Shown: one piece after another, positions 1 through 13,442 of the stretch | Position numbering within the stretch: position 1 is the first letter of the stretch | How the letters are laid out: each line of letters opens with the position of its first letter | NCBI GenBank assembly: GCA_964019055.1 | Contig: OZ025209.1 | Coordinates: 15,570,367 to 15,634,366 of the forward strand | Length of the DNA stretch: 64,000 nt | From: Anthopleura xanthogrammica | Taxonomy: Eukaryota > Cnidaria > Anthozoa > Actiniaria > Actiniidae | Direction of reading: 5' to 3' | The notes under the pieces: generated by a model | Databases searched by the model: none | Told to the model about the DNA's origin: nothing | What the model saw: only the letters and a program-made list of their open reading frames with translations | Position numbers and translations under genes: made by a program

Positions 1-2439
<2,439 letters not shown>

Positions 2440-2842
2440 GCCTTTGCTCCTGAAAGTTAAGAACAGCTAAAGTACTTGACTGCTAATTTGCCCCTAAATG
2501 TGACATTCTTAGATGTCATGCAAGGCAATTAAAGTATGTGATTGTCACGCAACATATTACTGGATGTTTTAAGAAACTTTTCTCGAGGCAAAAACTTACT
2601 GGTTTTGTTTCTAAACATCCTCTCTGTTGTTTTTACCGCGTTTGTCTGTGACGGAGGTCGCCCGCCAAGAAAAGAAAACATCCTACGTTGATGACTCAAG
2701 TAAATGTCTTTGATCTATTTTATAGATTATTAATACATTATTATAGATTATTCATATATTACTTTGTGTTATTTAGTATTATTTAGTAATTTATTGATTT
2801 CGGTGTGTTGTAACTATTTAAAGAAAATATCGAATTACTGAA

Positions 2843-3075
2843 TAGACCCCTTGCACGTGACAGATCAGAGGAGCTTAATTTGGAAGGCAAAACAAAAGAA
2901 TTTAAATCTCCTGAGAATTGTAACCTATTGTTTTGCCCTCCAACTGTGAGCTGCATTCCGACGTGCTGCAAGCGGTGTATTGGAATTTAGGAGTTGATTT
3001 ATGCGGAGGGAGGAAAAACCTGAGAACCCGAAGAAAAATTATTGAGCTGCATTCCGACGTGCTGCAAGGGTCTAT
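2843..3075. mobile_element. Palindromic MITE-like element, family A
   Basis: Starts tagaccccttgca and ends tgcaagggtctata, with inner arms aatttggaaggcaaaac and gttttgccctccaa. The right end (gctgcattccgacgtgctgc) occurs twice, so this copy has an internal duplication. Related copies lie at 4683-4746, 43484-43619 and 54735-54873. No coding capacity, so it would be non-autonomous. Confidence 0.7.
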
Positions 3076-3210
3076 ACTGCATGGTCAGCTACAAATTATA
3101 ACAGTCTTATGAAGTTTGAGTTTTAAGTTTTATAGTTTGACGCCATTGGAACGACTACATAAAGTTTATATTGACCTTCTTAACAAAAATAGGAATCATC
3201 CGGCAAAATA

Positions 3211-4386
3211 CAGCTATTTCAAAAAAACGTCGATGGGGCGAACGGCGAATGGCGATTGCACGACCGAAAGGAACTGTGGGTAAGAAGAATTTCTTCATAT
3301 TCAATTCTTAAAAATACCTAAACAATGCCATCTAAGTTAAGGTATTCGCTGAATGGTGCAGGCATTTCAGGGTTGAATTGTACGCTTCGTTAACACAGTT
3401 ATCTTGAGAAATAATTTAATTCCGAGCTTTCGGACAGTCCGACACATCGTAAGGGATAGGATATTAACAATGACAACAATGATGTTTACATTTACGAGCG
3501 AAAAGCAAACAAAAATAAAAAGGACAAACATAACTGTTACAAACAATGGTACAGGCATTGTATAGGTACAGGCATTGTCTACATGTAACTCTTTAGACCT
3601 TTTTGCTCTATCACTATTGTTCAAATTCTAAAAATGTTCAAATGTCGTACAATCTTTGATGCACCTATTGTTCTTAAGGAGGCTAGAAAGGGTTTTTGAA
3701 CTTGCATACAGACTAACAAAAATGACCCTGAAAAACTTTATATGACTAATATATGACCGTAAGTTGACCCAGAAGACGAAAGACCATAAAGTAAAGGTTG
3801 GAATGAAAATAAAAAAATGACGTAACACGTTGCTATGACAATGATAGAACACTTCAAATTTGTGCAAAGTTTTTCATTTAAAAATTCATAACTCAAAAAC
3901 CGAATGGTGAAAGTCATTTAAAATTGGCATGTTTGAAGTTCATGATTCAATCTTTGTTTAGACCGAAAAAGAAAAAATTCTGTAATGAGGAATTCTCAGA
4001 AATCAATGAAGTTTATTTTAGGAAGTTCCCCATTACAGAATTTTTTTATTTTTTCTTAGCACTTACGAACCATTAAATAAAAGCCACATGCAAAGTTTAA
4101 AAAAAATTTACCGTCCAGTTTTTAAGTTATTTTAGTTTAAGTATGAGGTTTTTTGGGACAAAATTTTCCTATTCCATTTCAAATGATTCGGTGCTACGTC
4201 ATTTAAGAGCGCGCGCACTCATTCATTGAAAACTATTTCGAGCCTCCTTAAAGCGCACGAAGTCAAAAATAGTGATAGAGCAAAAACGTCTTTTAAGAAA
4301 TGAATATGAAAACATTATCCCACAGTTCCTTTCGGTCGTGTAATTACCGATCGCCATTCGCCCGATCAACCTTTTTGAAATAGCTG
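3211..4386. mobile_element. 1.2-kb foldback DNA transposon with TA flanks
   Basis: The left end, cagctatttcaaaaaaacg followed by gcgaatggcgattgcacgac, is the imperfect reverse complement of the right end over about 70 bp. Both ends are flanked by TA (3209-3210, 4387-4388), as expected of a TA target duplication. Inner segments also pair (tctatcactatt near 3609 with aatagtgataga near 4268; ttaaggaggct with agcctccttaa; ttctgtaatgagg with cattacagaa), so most of the element is a nested inverted repeat. No transposase frame is present. Confidence 0.75.
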
Positions 4387-4682
4387 TATATCAGGAAGTT
4401 ATTATGGGATTTTAGGCTATATATTATACACGGGTGAGAAAAAATGAAGGAAGGAAGACAAAGAAGATGTAGCATTATTGTGGCATTTCTTGTCGAGAAT
4501 TTCATACTGATCAGGACTTTTATTAAAACGTGTCAAAGATATATCAAATAAACATGAATCGATTAAAGGTATATAAAATAAAATATGAATATATTCTAAG
4601 GCAGATATGTAAATCATATAAGTTAAAACTTACGATTTCCCAAGACGCGAGGAAAAACAACATCGGCAGGACTTCGGAAAGA

Positions 4683-4746
4683 AGCTCAATTTGGAGAACA
4701 AATTCTCAGGAGATTGAAATTCTTTTGTTTTGTCCTCCAAATTGAA
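4683..4746. mobile_element. Partial copy of palindromic family A
   Basis: Carries the two inner arms, agctcaatttggag and ctccaaattga, around the shared core caggagattgaaattctttt. The tagacccc termini are missing. Confidence 0.55.
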
Positions 4747-5733
4747 TGATTATCTTGGGTGTGAGGTTAACAGGAAATTACTAAAGAAATAACACAATTT
4801 CCATCGAGAAAAAGTGCGGTCCTTTGTATTTTTCTGCAAGCCCCGCATCCATGGTAATTTTGAAACGAGTCCATTGTAACATTTGGTCCCCCATCCCCTA
4901 CTGACCCCTTGAAGCTATCCAACTCATATCCAATCTCAATATAAAAAAATATGTGTAAAAGCGAAAAGCAACCCAGAATTATCCCTTGCACGATGACAAG
5001 CCAGCGCCCGCGTTCCTCCTAACCAGCAACACTTCCAGAAGTTTTGATTTGTTTTGATTTGTTTTGATTCTGTTTTTTTCTTTCTTAGTTTTTTGTTTGT
5101 TTGTTGGCTTGTTGGTTTTAGGTTTTCTTTGACTCAACTCAACTCAACTGAAGAACAGTTCCATGGGTTCGTCTAGAATCACCTGGAAGGAACGCGGGGT
5201 ATGGGAGCAAGAATGACTGTCCTCGAAAACACGTCCTTGAAACGAGAGTGAAGGACCAATTCTGTCAGAACACGCTGTTTTACAAACCGCTAATAATTAC
5301 AAAACTAGGACAAAAATAAAGCCTCCTAGAGAGGATTGGAATCAAGCGGATTGAGATGGTGCCGAGCAAGGCCTGGTAACTCGACAAGCCCAATACGAAA
5401 TGTGAAACGAATAGAAAATTTACGAAGAAACGAAGAAAGATTGATCGATGTAAATGAGTTGGCAATACGAAAATGTGTTCATGAACTTCGCATTTCTTCA
5501 AATTGGGTAACCATAGCAACCATTAGTCTCTTGTCAAGATGTTCGCATCCACAGCAATCACAGCAAGACGAATATGGAGCTGGAGTCTTGATTAAAACGT
5601 GGATAACAAATTCGTCCCACGAATTAGTTCGAAGTAAGAATCGAAATGTGAGAACCTTTGGAAGACGATTCAAGGTCAGTATAAGTTTTTGAAGTAAAGA
5701 AAGTTTAAAGAAAGCATAAAGAAAGATGGAAGA

Positions 5734-8700
5734 TTACTCGCTGTCCGTTCGAGATTTCTTGTCTGGGTTCGTGGTTTCAGTCTGTTCTGGTGATTTTCGC
5801 TTTCCTGCCTTTACGCCTCGCAACTTGTCGAATGTTACGATTACGCAAGTCATGTTGTCACATCCAGATCCGTCACCGCTTGTGTCGGGGGCCAGGCACG
5901 CTTGGAAAAGCTGGCAAATTTTTAAAAAATAGCATTGTTTTAAACTTAAAGTTCATCGAGACCTACTGAGATTTTTTTTACAATTGATTTTAAATTTTTT
6001 CATTTCTTTTTGTTTCAATGGTCCATTTTATTTACTTTCGAAAAATAGACCTCTTTATCTTGGGCGTAATGTTTTCCCATTTCAGACCACATGTCATTCC
6101 CTTGAGTATTATCTCTTTGTCTAACGGTTGCACATGAATATGGATACAACTCAAACAAAGAATCTTATTCTCAAGGGAATGACACGTGGTCTGAAATGGG
6201 AAAACATTTCACCCAAAGTGACAAGGTCTATTTCCATCCACATTAGATCCCACCAATCCAAATGTATAAAGGTATTTTTGATGTAACCTTTTTTCTTCCG
6301 TTTTTTAAAATATTTCTGCAAAAGTTACTTACCTTTTCGCATATTTTCGAAAGGTTGATTTCACCGTCTGTTCTTTGCTTTTTGAATTCATCTTTGACAA
6401 AATCCACTACTTCTTGACTGTTCATCACATTCCTTCGTTTAAGGAAAAATAGAATTGTCAATACTTGCAGACTTGCAGGCCAGTTCCACACAAGAAACAA
6501 GAGAAGATCTAGAATCTTGATTACGAGAGAAGGGGAGGGGAGGGGAGGGGAGGGGAGGTAGGGGCTACGTTGATCCTAACGAAGATGTTGCACGTGTGGT
6601 TCAAAAACTCTTGACTTTTATGGTTTTTAACACTGACTGGTCTGCAAAACTTTATGTCCAAATGAAATCTAATGAAACACTTACCAAATGCCATCACAAG
6701 CTATAACAATGAACTCGTCGTCTCTACGAAAACACAAAAGTACAACAGATAAGAAAATGAATGAATTAAAGAATGGATGGATGGATGCACGGATGGATGG
6801 ATGCATGCATGGGATGGATGGATGGATGGATGGATGAATAGATGCATGGGATGGATGGATGGATGGATGGATGGGATGGGAATGAGTATAACTTACTCTG
6901 TTAACTGTGTTTGTCTAATGTCTGGCATGGCTGTGATCTGCTGTTCTTCTGCTTTAAGTTCAGTTCTTCCTTTATAACTGTGATCTCCTACAAGTAAACA
7001 ATTACAATCTTTTAACTGATTTGCCGCGCTAGCAAACTTTACTTCTGGGAAACGCGAATAAGAATGTAGAGTTTTTTTATGATCTTAATTGACTTCATAA
7101 CTCGGTTGCTGGAGCTACGCACCCTAAACTTCCTTTAGCCAAAGTTCGTCTGACAGACCTGTTCAATTTTCTTGCCTTAAGACAGAGCAAGTAGCTGAAA
7201 GCCTGTTTTGAGACCTTGATTTTCCTAAATCCCCGCATCAAAAATGGAAACAAGGTAGCACAGTCCTCAAGGAAAATAAACCTTTTTAACCAGTTCGTAC
7301 AATACCGCTGTGTTCCTTGATTACAGACTCATTTACTCAGGGATAGCCTCATTTCAGTGTCAAAATATTCACAAATACCAACGGTAAGGTAAAGAATGCA
7401 CAACTTCGACAATACAAACACTTTGACATTCCAAGAACCTTCACTAGAACAAAGAGAATTTATTTTCTCTTGCTGGAATACATGAATATTATACACAACA
7501 TTGAGGCTAACCCTGAGCAATAAAGTGTTTATCATCATGACAAGAAGCAATAAAGTGATGGACCTGGGGGGCGGGGGGCTTCCAATGTGAAAGGGGCTGG
7601 CTGCTCGTCGTACCTTTTAGGGGTTAATTTTCGTTATATGGTACTTTTTAGGGTGTTCAAACGAAAAACTAATTAAAATGCTATAAAATTAGGGTAATTT
7701 GGTACAAATTACAGGTGAAACTGGTGATTTTTATGACTACGAGAAAGATAATTTTGGTACCTTTTAGGGGTTATTTTAAAAATTTCCGACAAACTTTCCT
7801 GCCCCTCTATATATGGGAGTTCTCCCCTCCCCCCGGTGATGGATTGAATTCGTACCTATAGCTCTAGAAAGATTAAGTCCGCCATTAACTCTTCCTTCTC
7901 CAGTAACCTTTCCTCCAGCTTTCTGTATTCTGCTAAGTTCTTTAGCATCTTCTGGTTTATGGTCTATAGACATCTCTAGTGCAATGCCATTTCTACACAG
8001 AACACAGCGTGAATCTCCAGCATTGGCTACTGTTAGTTGGTCATCTTTTACCATGGCAACGATGGCTGTGGTGCCGCTGTCATATCCAACCTATAGAATT
8101 ACATCAGTTGAATAAATTCAAAGATAAATTGAGTGTTGAAATGTTGAAAAACTGCAGCTACATAGACTTTTTTCGAATACATGACTGGACCTGGGCGTCT
8201 ATTTGAAATTTGAGAAATTTGAGTTTAAAAAATAAGATATCCTGGGGCAATTTTTGAATGACACTTTTTTCAAAGTCGAGCTTGACCTCTACCAAATATT
8301 ACCAATTCACCATTACTCATTCATTATTTGTACTCTTCCAATACTCTTCTTATTCTTTTTTTCATCCCTTTTTATTTTCATAATAATCAAAATTTCTTGT
8401 TTTGCTTCTGAAATATCTTGATGAACTTTTCCTACCTCATCAGAAGTGTTTGCCATCCCTTCATTTTCATCATCATCTTCATTATCATCATCGTCGTCAT
8501 CATCCTCTTCTTCCTCATCTTCACTTCCATCTTCTTCATGTTTGTGCTGGTGATCATCTTTTTTATTGTCACCAGCTGCTTCTTCTTCGTGTTCGTCTTC
8601 ACTTTTTTCATCTTCATCGCTGTCATCTTTCTTAGATTCACCATTTTCCTTTTTTTCTTTTTCCTTGCAGCTCTTCTTCCCATTCACTCCTTTTTCTTCC

Positions 8701-11700
8701 TCTTCTGTAACCAAAAAAATCCAAAAAAAAAGAATTGATTTCCCATCTTTTTAAGAATCATCAAGTTCTTGAGAATTTTGCACAAGTTTGGCTTGGTGAA
8801 ACTTTTAATGAGTTGTATCTTGAAGCAAAGGTTTGCAAACAAGTTACATGTACATGACAAGTGTCACAGTGTGACATACTGAGCTTGGTGAAACTTTCTT
8901 GACAAAAACGTTATATGAAAAGCAGAAGTACCAGTACTTTCAACTTGTGCAGTTGAAACTTATGTGGGACAAGTTTCACACCGACTTGCATCAGATATCA
9001 TCACAACCCTTGCAATAACAAAGGTAAAATGTAGAAGGCAACTCTCGCTTTACCCATTTTTGGGAGTCCTGTGTTGTGTAGATCATAAGGAAGAGTGGGA
9101 CTGGAAAGTAGTTTGTCATTCACAGTCCCTCTCATCAATTGTTACACATAGGGATCCCAAGCCAGGATATCAAATGCAAGAGTTGGTTGTAGAAAAGTCT
9201 AGGTAATAACAGAATGAGCCACACATACCTTCAGCTTTTGTATCCTTGTCCTTTGCCTCACCGTTGGTAGCTGATTCCTCTTTCTCCTCCATCTGTTCCT
9301 CTTCATCATCATCATCATCGTCATCATCATCATCATCATCACTTTCTTCATTTTTACGGATTTCATCTTTTTCAAGCTTATAAATGTCCTAGAAATGTTA
9401 GATTCTTAGTCCATTTTCTCATATCCAATGATTAAGCCAACAGATCTTTTAGAAAAAGTCTTAACTAGTAAAACTTTTTTAATCAAATTTAAACATATTT
9501 TTTCTTCGGCTCTCTACAAGAGCTGACAAATGGCTCATGGAGGAAGATCACAAGTAGTAAAATGGGACTATAGTATTTCAAATGACATAAATGTTAAATT
9601 AATGCAAAACATTATGCAAATCAAAAAAATGTAGATATCAAGGACCTTACCCCTTTCAGTTTTGCAAGTAGCTCTCTAAGTGGCATAGCGGCATCCTGTG
9701 CAAGCATATCTGCTTCATTTTCATCACCACTATCATCTCCATTTTCACCAGCTATTTCTTTAAGTTCCTTCATACCCTGAGTTAACAAAACAGTAGAAAA
9801 CATGAAATATTTTAAAAACGACAGGATGTCATGCAATATCAATCCTTTGCCAAACCAGCATTAATGCTTACTTATGGCTCTCTGCACCAGGAGGCACATA
9901 AGGCAGCGGGTATTAATGAGCTTAAAATAATTATTAACTTAGGGAGAGAACACTGTGTTGTCCACAGGAATCAAACCTGCAACCTGATCAACAGGACGAG
10001 TTCGCAGTGGTGAAGGGTAAATGTTTCATAGCTATGCCACCTTTGCCCCCCTGACACTAGTTTTGCTTGATAGTGCAGGGGTAAAAGTAATGGCTGGTCA
10101 GTCACCAGTCATGTCGACCGGCCAAATTAGTTTTAGCTCAGTCATTATTTGTTTTGGGCTCAACATTACAAGTCAAAATGACCAAGGAGGCAAAGATTTG
10201 ACCAGTCATGTTCCAATTCTGGCGGAACATTGTCTGGTGACCAAAAATTATTTTCAACTCTGATTATGGCAAAAATTCCCAACATATCCAGCCAAAATAT
10301 CAGAGTAATAATGGAGATGACAGTAAATGGATATGCAAACCTCTTCTGTGACAAGTTCCTCATCAAGTTTTAAAAATGCTTCTTTCAAGCCTTGTTTGGC
10401 GTTACCACTTTTGTAACCTTCTGTAGTCTTCAACACATCAGAAAGATGCTTTTGGGCATACAAAGCTACTTCAGAACCTGAAAAGTGCATTATGTGCAGT
10501 AAAAATATCAGTTTCATTGAACCCTGAAACAACCTCTGGGCTGATCCAAGTCAGGGCATATGGCTAACTCACAGATTGAACCCTGAAACAACCTCTGGGC
10601 TGATCTAAGTCAGGGCATATAGCTAACTCACAGAACTAACCCTGAAACAACCTCTGAGCTCATCTACTGTAAGTCAGCTAACTCACAGATTACATACCGA
10701 AATTTGGCATGTTGGATGTTTTGAAGGAATGTCACAGATTAACAAACCCCCCTCACCACGTACTGTACATGTACTGCCCTAGCTAATAAATGAAAATAAT
10801 GGCTATTCATTGGATCATAAGTAATTATCTAATATCATTTTGTCTCCCTACCTCCATGTCCATCAAACACAGCGAAGAGAGAGGTACTCTTGTCAAAGTC
10901 CAAGACACAAGTATGTGCATCCTAGAGAAAAAAGTTAAAAAAATTGCATGATTAAAATTTTCATTACATTTTGTAAATTTCCAAAGGGTGTCAAGGGTGG
11001 TAATACATGTAGTAATAAAACATGGTCACCACATTGAGACCTATGGGTCAGGCTGTGGGTTCTATTCCTGAAAACATCAAATATGAATCGAGTTTGTTTG
11101 ATGTGTTGTCCTCTCCTATGCTACAAGGATTTTTCTCTGGGTTCTCCAGTTTTCCTCCCTCCATAAGAATCAACATGTAAGTTAAGAGTTCTATGCAAAG
11201 AGTTTACACATAACGGTAGTGTGTGTGTGTATGAACGCAACTAAGGATCAAATTGGAAATCTGCAGTATTCATAATGCAAACTACATGTGATGTTTTGAG
11301 GACCATTTCTCATCCAAGGACATTATTATCAGCCGATATTCCAGTGAGCCAGAAGGGGTTTATTTATTTTATAACCCAACGACTTCACTGGAATGGATTC
11401 AGCAAACTCCATGACTCATCATCTCTAGAGTTTTCAAAAAATAATTTTCTCTCATCTCCAAGCTGGATATAAATTAAAACACTTATTTTGGTAAATGAAA
11501 GCTGTTTGACATTGAAATTCTAAGTAGTACTATTGTTTGACATTAGTTGTCGAATTATTGTTTGTTGGTTTTTAGTAGTTTATAAAAATAATTTCGAAAA
11601 TAAACCAAAAACTTCATTCACAAAACATGGATGCGTACCACTGAAGATATTTTGTTGATTTTTCGTGTTTGCTGGCGTAGTTTTCTCAACCAGTCTTCGT

Positions 11701-12826
11701 ATTTAACTCTCACTTGTTTGTAAAAACCGAGTTTCTTTGTTTTTACTTTTCTTTTTTTACGTTTTTCCCTCTTACTTGACAAATATCACTTCGGACTGGG
11801 GATATCGCCTGATACCCGGCCTGCATGTGACCCATTTGAACCAATGACAATACGCGAAAATTCATCATTGGTTTATAAGGACTGTTAGTCCAAAAGCTTG
11901 GAACATAAATATAACTTAGGTTAAAAAAAACAATAACATTCTTGGGGTGCATTTTATGTCAAGCATTTCAAGCGCACGCGCTGGCTCATTGCACGAGCGA
12001 TTCGTCATTTTATCAGTATGTCCTCTTATTTACCACAGCTCTCGACCAATCGTGTGCGAGAAATTTCACAATCATGGTAAAATCAAATAATTTATGATAA
12101 TAAATTCAATAAACTTGTCAAAAAAAATTTAGGGACCAAAAATGGCTACATTTTCAGATTCAAAACACAAATTAATATTTATTGTAGATAAAGGTTAGGA
12201 AATATTCAGAATTAATTAATTAAAATCGATGTCTGGAAAAATGAATTATGGACTCCATTGAAAAACAAGCTTGTGATTGAGCCCGGATTGAGAAAACGTC
12301 AAAACTACTTTCTAGCGAAAATTTCCTCCTATAAGCTTCGCATTCTAAAAAATATATCAAAACAGAAAGGCATCTCTTCAAATAATACATTTAATATATC
12401 ATATCTCAAATAATTCAGAACGAGCTTGAATTTGAAGATGTATCAGATTTTTAGACCAGCAGATTGACTAAGCATAAATATTCAGCTTCGAGTTTGTGCA
12501 GGAAAAACCTTGAATCATTGTAAATTTGATGAATTTCAAATCATGCTCTGACTTTTTTAACTCCTAAATTTCATGTAGTAGTTTCGTTACTGTCATATTT
12601 TATTGCTAAAAGCCCAATCGAGAAAAAAAATGGTGTTGAATCAAAGCCGGTCAAGAAAAGCGTCTTGTCTTTCCTTGCACGTGTCAGTGAAGGATCACAA
12701 GATTAAAAATCCTACCTCCATTGATACTCGCCATCCCTGCATAGCTGACGCTCCACAGCTTAAACTATCATTGCTGGATACTAAGGAAGTTACTCCTGTC
12801 TTAGGTTTGCTTAAATAGGCTCCCAT
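5734..12826 (-). CDS. PPM1G: Protein phosphatase 1G (PP2C family, metal-dependent Ser/Thr phosphatase)
   Basis: Eleven phase-consistent exons (minus): 12826-12716, 10921-10852, 10477-10341, 9776-9651, 9388-9229, 8704-8436, 8090-7856, 6987-6897, 6723-6685, 6432-6333, 5910-5734; about 504 residues (human 546). It removes phosphate from Ser/Thr and in vertebrates is a nuclear enzyme acting on splicing factors and histones. The start [10 protein letters not shown] keeps the family's MGAYLS N-terminus; exon 2 has VFDGHGG and later exons have [27 protein letters not shown] and SGCDNMTC, which carry the metal-binding aspartates. Exons 5-6 insert the Asp/Glu-rich acidic domain typical of PPM1G between the two catalytic halves. 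The C-terminus is basic (GKRKS, DKKSRT), consistent with nuclear import. Introns hold MITE, SINE-like and GGAT repeats. Confidence 0.95.
6045..6233. mobile_element. Palindromic MITE-like element, family B, in PPM1G intron 10
   Basis: Arms of about 60 bp: aatagacct followed by gtaatgttttcccatttcag and catgtcattcccttgag, against the reverse-complementary right end finishing aaggtctatt. About 60 bp of spacer. Related copies lie at 16131-16327 and, interrupted, at 14358-14866. Confidence 0.75.
6525..6557 (+). repeat. G-rich (AGGGG)n tract
   Basis: Consecutive aggggagggg units in PPM1G intron 9. The plus strand could form a G-quadruplex; the PPM1G transcript would carry the C-rich strand. Confidence 0.8.
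6771..6880. repeat. Degenerate (GGAT)n microsatellite in PPM1G intron 8
   Basis: Runs of ggat broken by gcat and cacg variants, ending 16 bp from the splice donor at 6896. Confidence 0.9.
9885..10085 (-). mobile_element. SINE-like remnant in PPM1G intron 3
   Basis: On the minus strand it has a degenerate B-box-like stretch (ggtttgattcctgtgg, near 9965) near sequence resembling the tRNA-derived heads at 37.2, 42.8 and 58.4 kb. Weak match. Confidence 0.3.
10505..10690. repeat. Minisatellite, about three copies of a ~58-bp unit
   Basis: Unit: aaccctgaaacaacctctgg followed by gctgatctaagtcagggcat and agctaactcacagatt. It lies in PPM1G intron 2. The reverse complement of the same unit is repeated at 18275-18440 in EPT1 and a single relative lies near 37118. 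Confidence 0.85.
11015..11230 (+). mobile_element. SINE-like repeat in PPM1G intron 1
   Basis: Shares gagtttgtttgatgtgttgt, cctctcctatgctac and the following ttttccctccnt-aag-aatcaacatg order with the better preserved copy at 23495-23830. The tRNA-like head (ctgtgggttctattcctga) is eroded. Confidence 0.6.
11420..11870. repeat. Copy 1 of a ~450-bp duplicated segment (partner 44395-44870)
   Basis: Same orientation and order of blocks in both copies: tctccaagctggatataa, ggtaaatgaaagc, accaaaaacttcattcac, ttctcaaccagtct, gtatttaactct, gtaaaaaccgag, ggggatatcgcctga and catttgaaccaatgaca. This copy is in PPM1G intron 1, the other upstream of SNAPC5. Confidence 0.8.
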
Positions 12827-13442
12827 TTTGAAGATATTGATGCTCAAAGATCACAATTTTTCACAAGCAAACAACCAAAGTCTAAAACTAAATTATGACG
12901 GCTAACCGCTGGATAACATGATCGGAGACTTATGACATCTAATTTGCATAAAATCTATAAAATCAAATGTCTGAAAGTGAGGTAAAAATCACTATTTTTA
13001 TTGAAGTAAATAATAATTAGAGAGAATTTTTCATACTTATAAAGAAACTATATAGAATATAATAAGAGAATCTTAAAAATATCCAAGAAAAATAAGTGCC
13101 ACAGGTAGCCCACTTAGAGGAAAAATTAAAAGGAAAGTAATTGGAAAAAAATCGCTCAAAAAATTAGTAAACCCAATATCTATATTAACACTAGGGCTTA
13201 AACGAAGTTTTTCCTAAGTCTGAGAAGTTAAAAATATATTTTTCGTTTGCCAAACATTCCTTATTTTATGCTTATTTTATGGATTCCCTGTGTAACAGCG
13301 CTTCTCATCCAATCAAAACTACTGTTCTATCGAGGTTTTACTGTGCTTCAGTTTGATGTTTGATTCGGATCGGACCACCAAGCTACATGTGGCCTGATCC
13401 AAGGTTCAACTTTACCCGGACAGCTTCCTCTAAAATTTAAAT
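12827..13442. promoter_or_regulatory. Putative bidirectional promoter between PPM1G and the EPT1-like gene
   Basis: 616 bp separate the divergent start codons. I see no TATA box or CpG-like cluster that would place the start sites. That this interval drives both genes is inferred from the head-to-head layout. Confidence 0.5.

Larger units (their letters stand above)
2440..5733. other. Intergenic region between the DUF885 and PPM1G genes
   Basis: No convincing coding sequence. It holds the upstream region of the DUF885 gene, two copies of palindromic family A (2843-3075, 4683-4746) and a 1.2-kb foldback element (3211-4386). 5030-5110 is T-rich with gttttgattt repeats. 5280-5700 has short open frames on both strands without recognisable similarity and probably includes PPM1G 3' UTR. 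Confidence 0.6.

Noticed and set aside
8402..8754. His- and Phe-rich plus-strand frames opposite PPM1G exon 6
   Set aside because: Shadows of the Asp/Glu-rich coding sequence on the minus strand.
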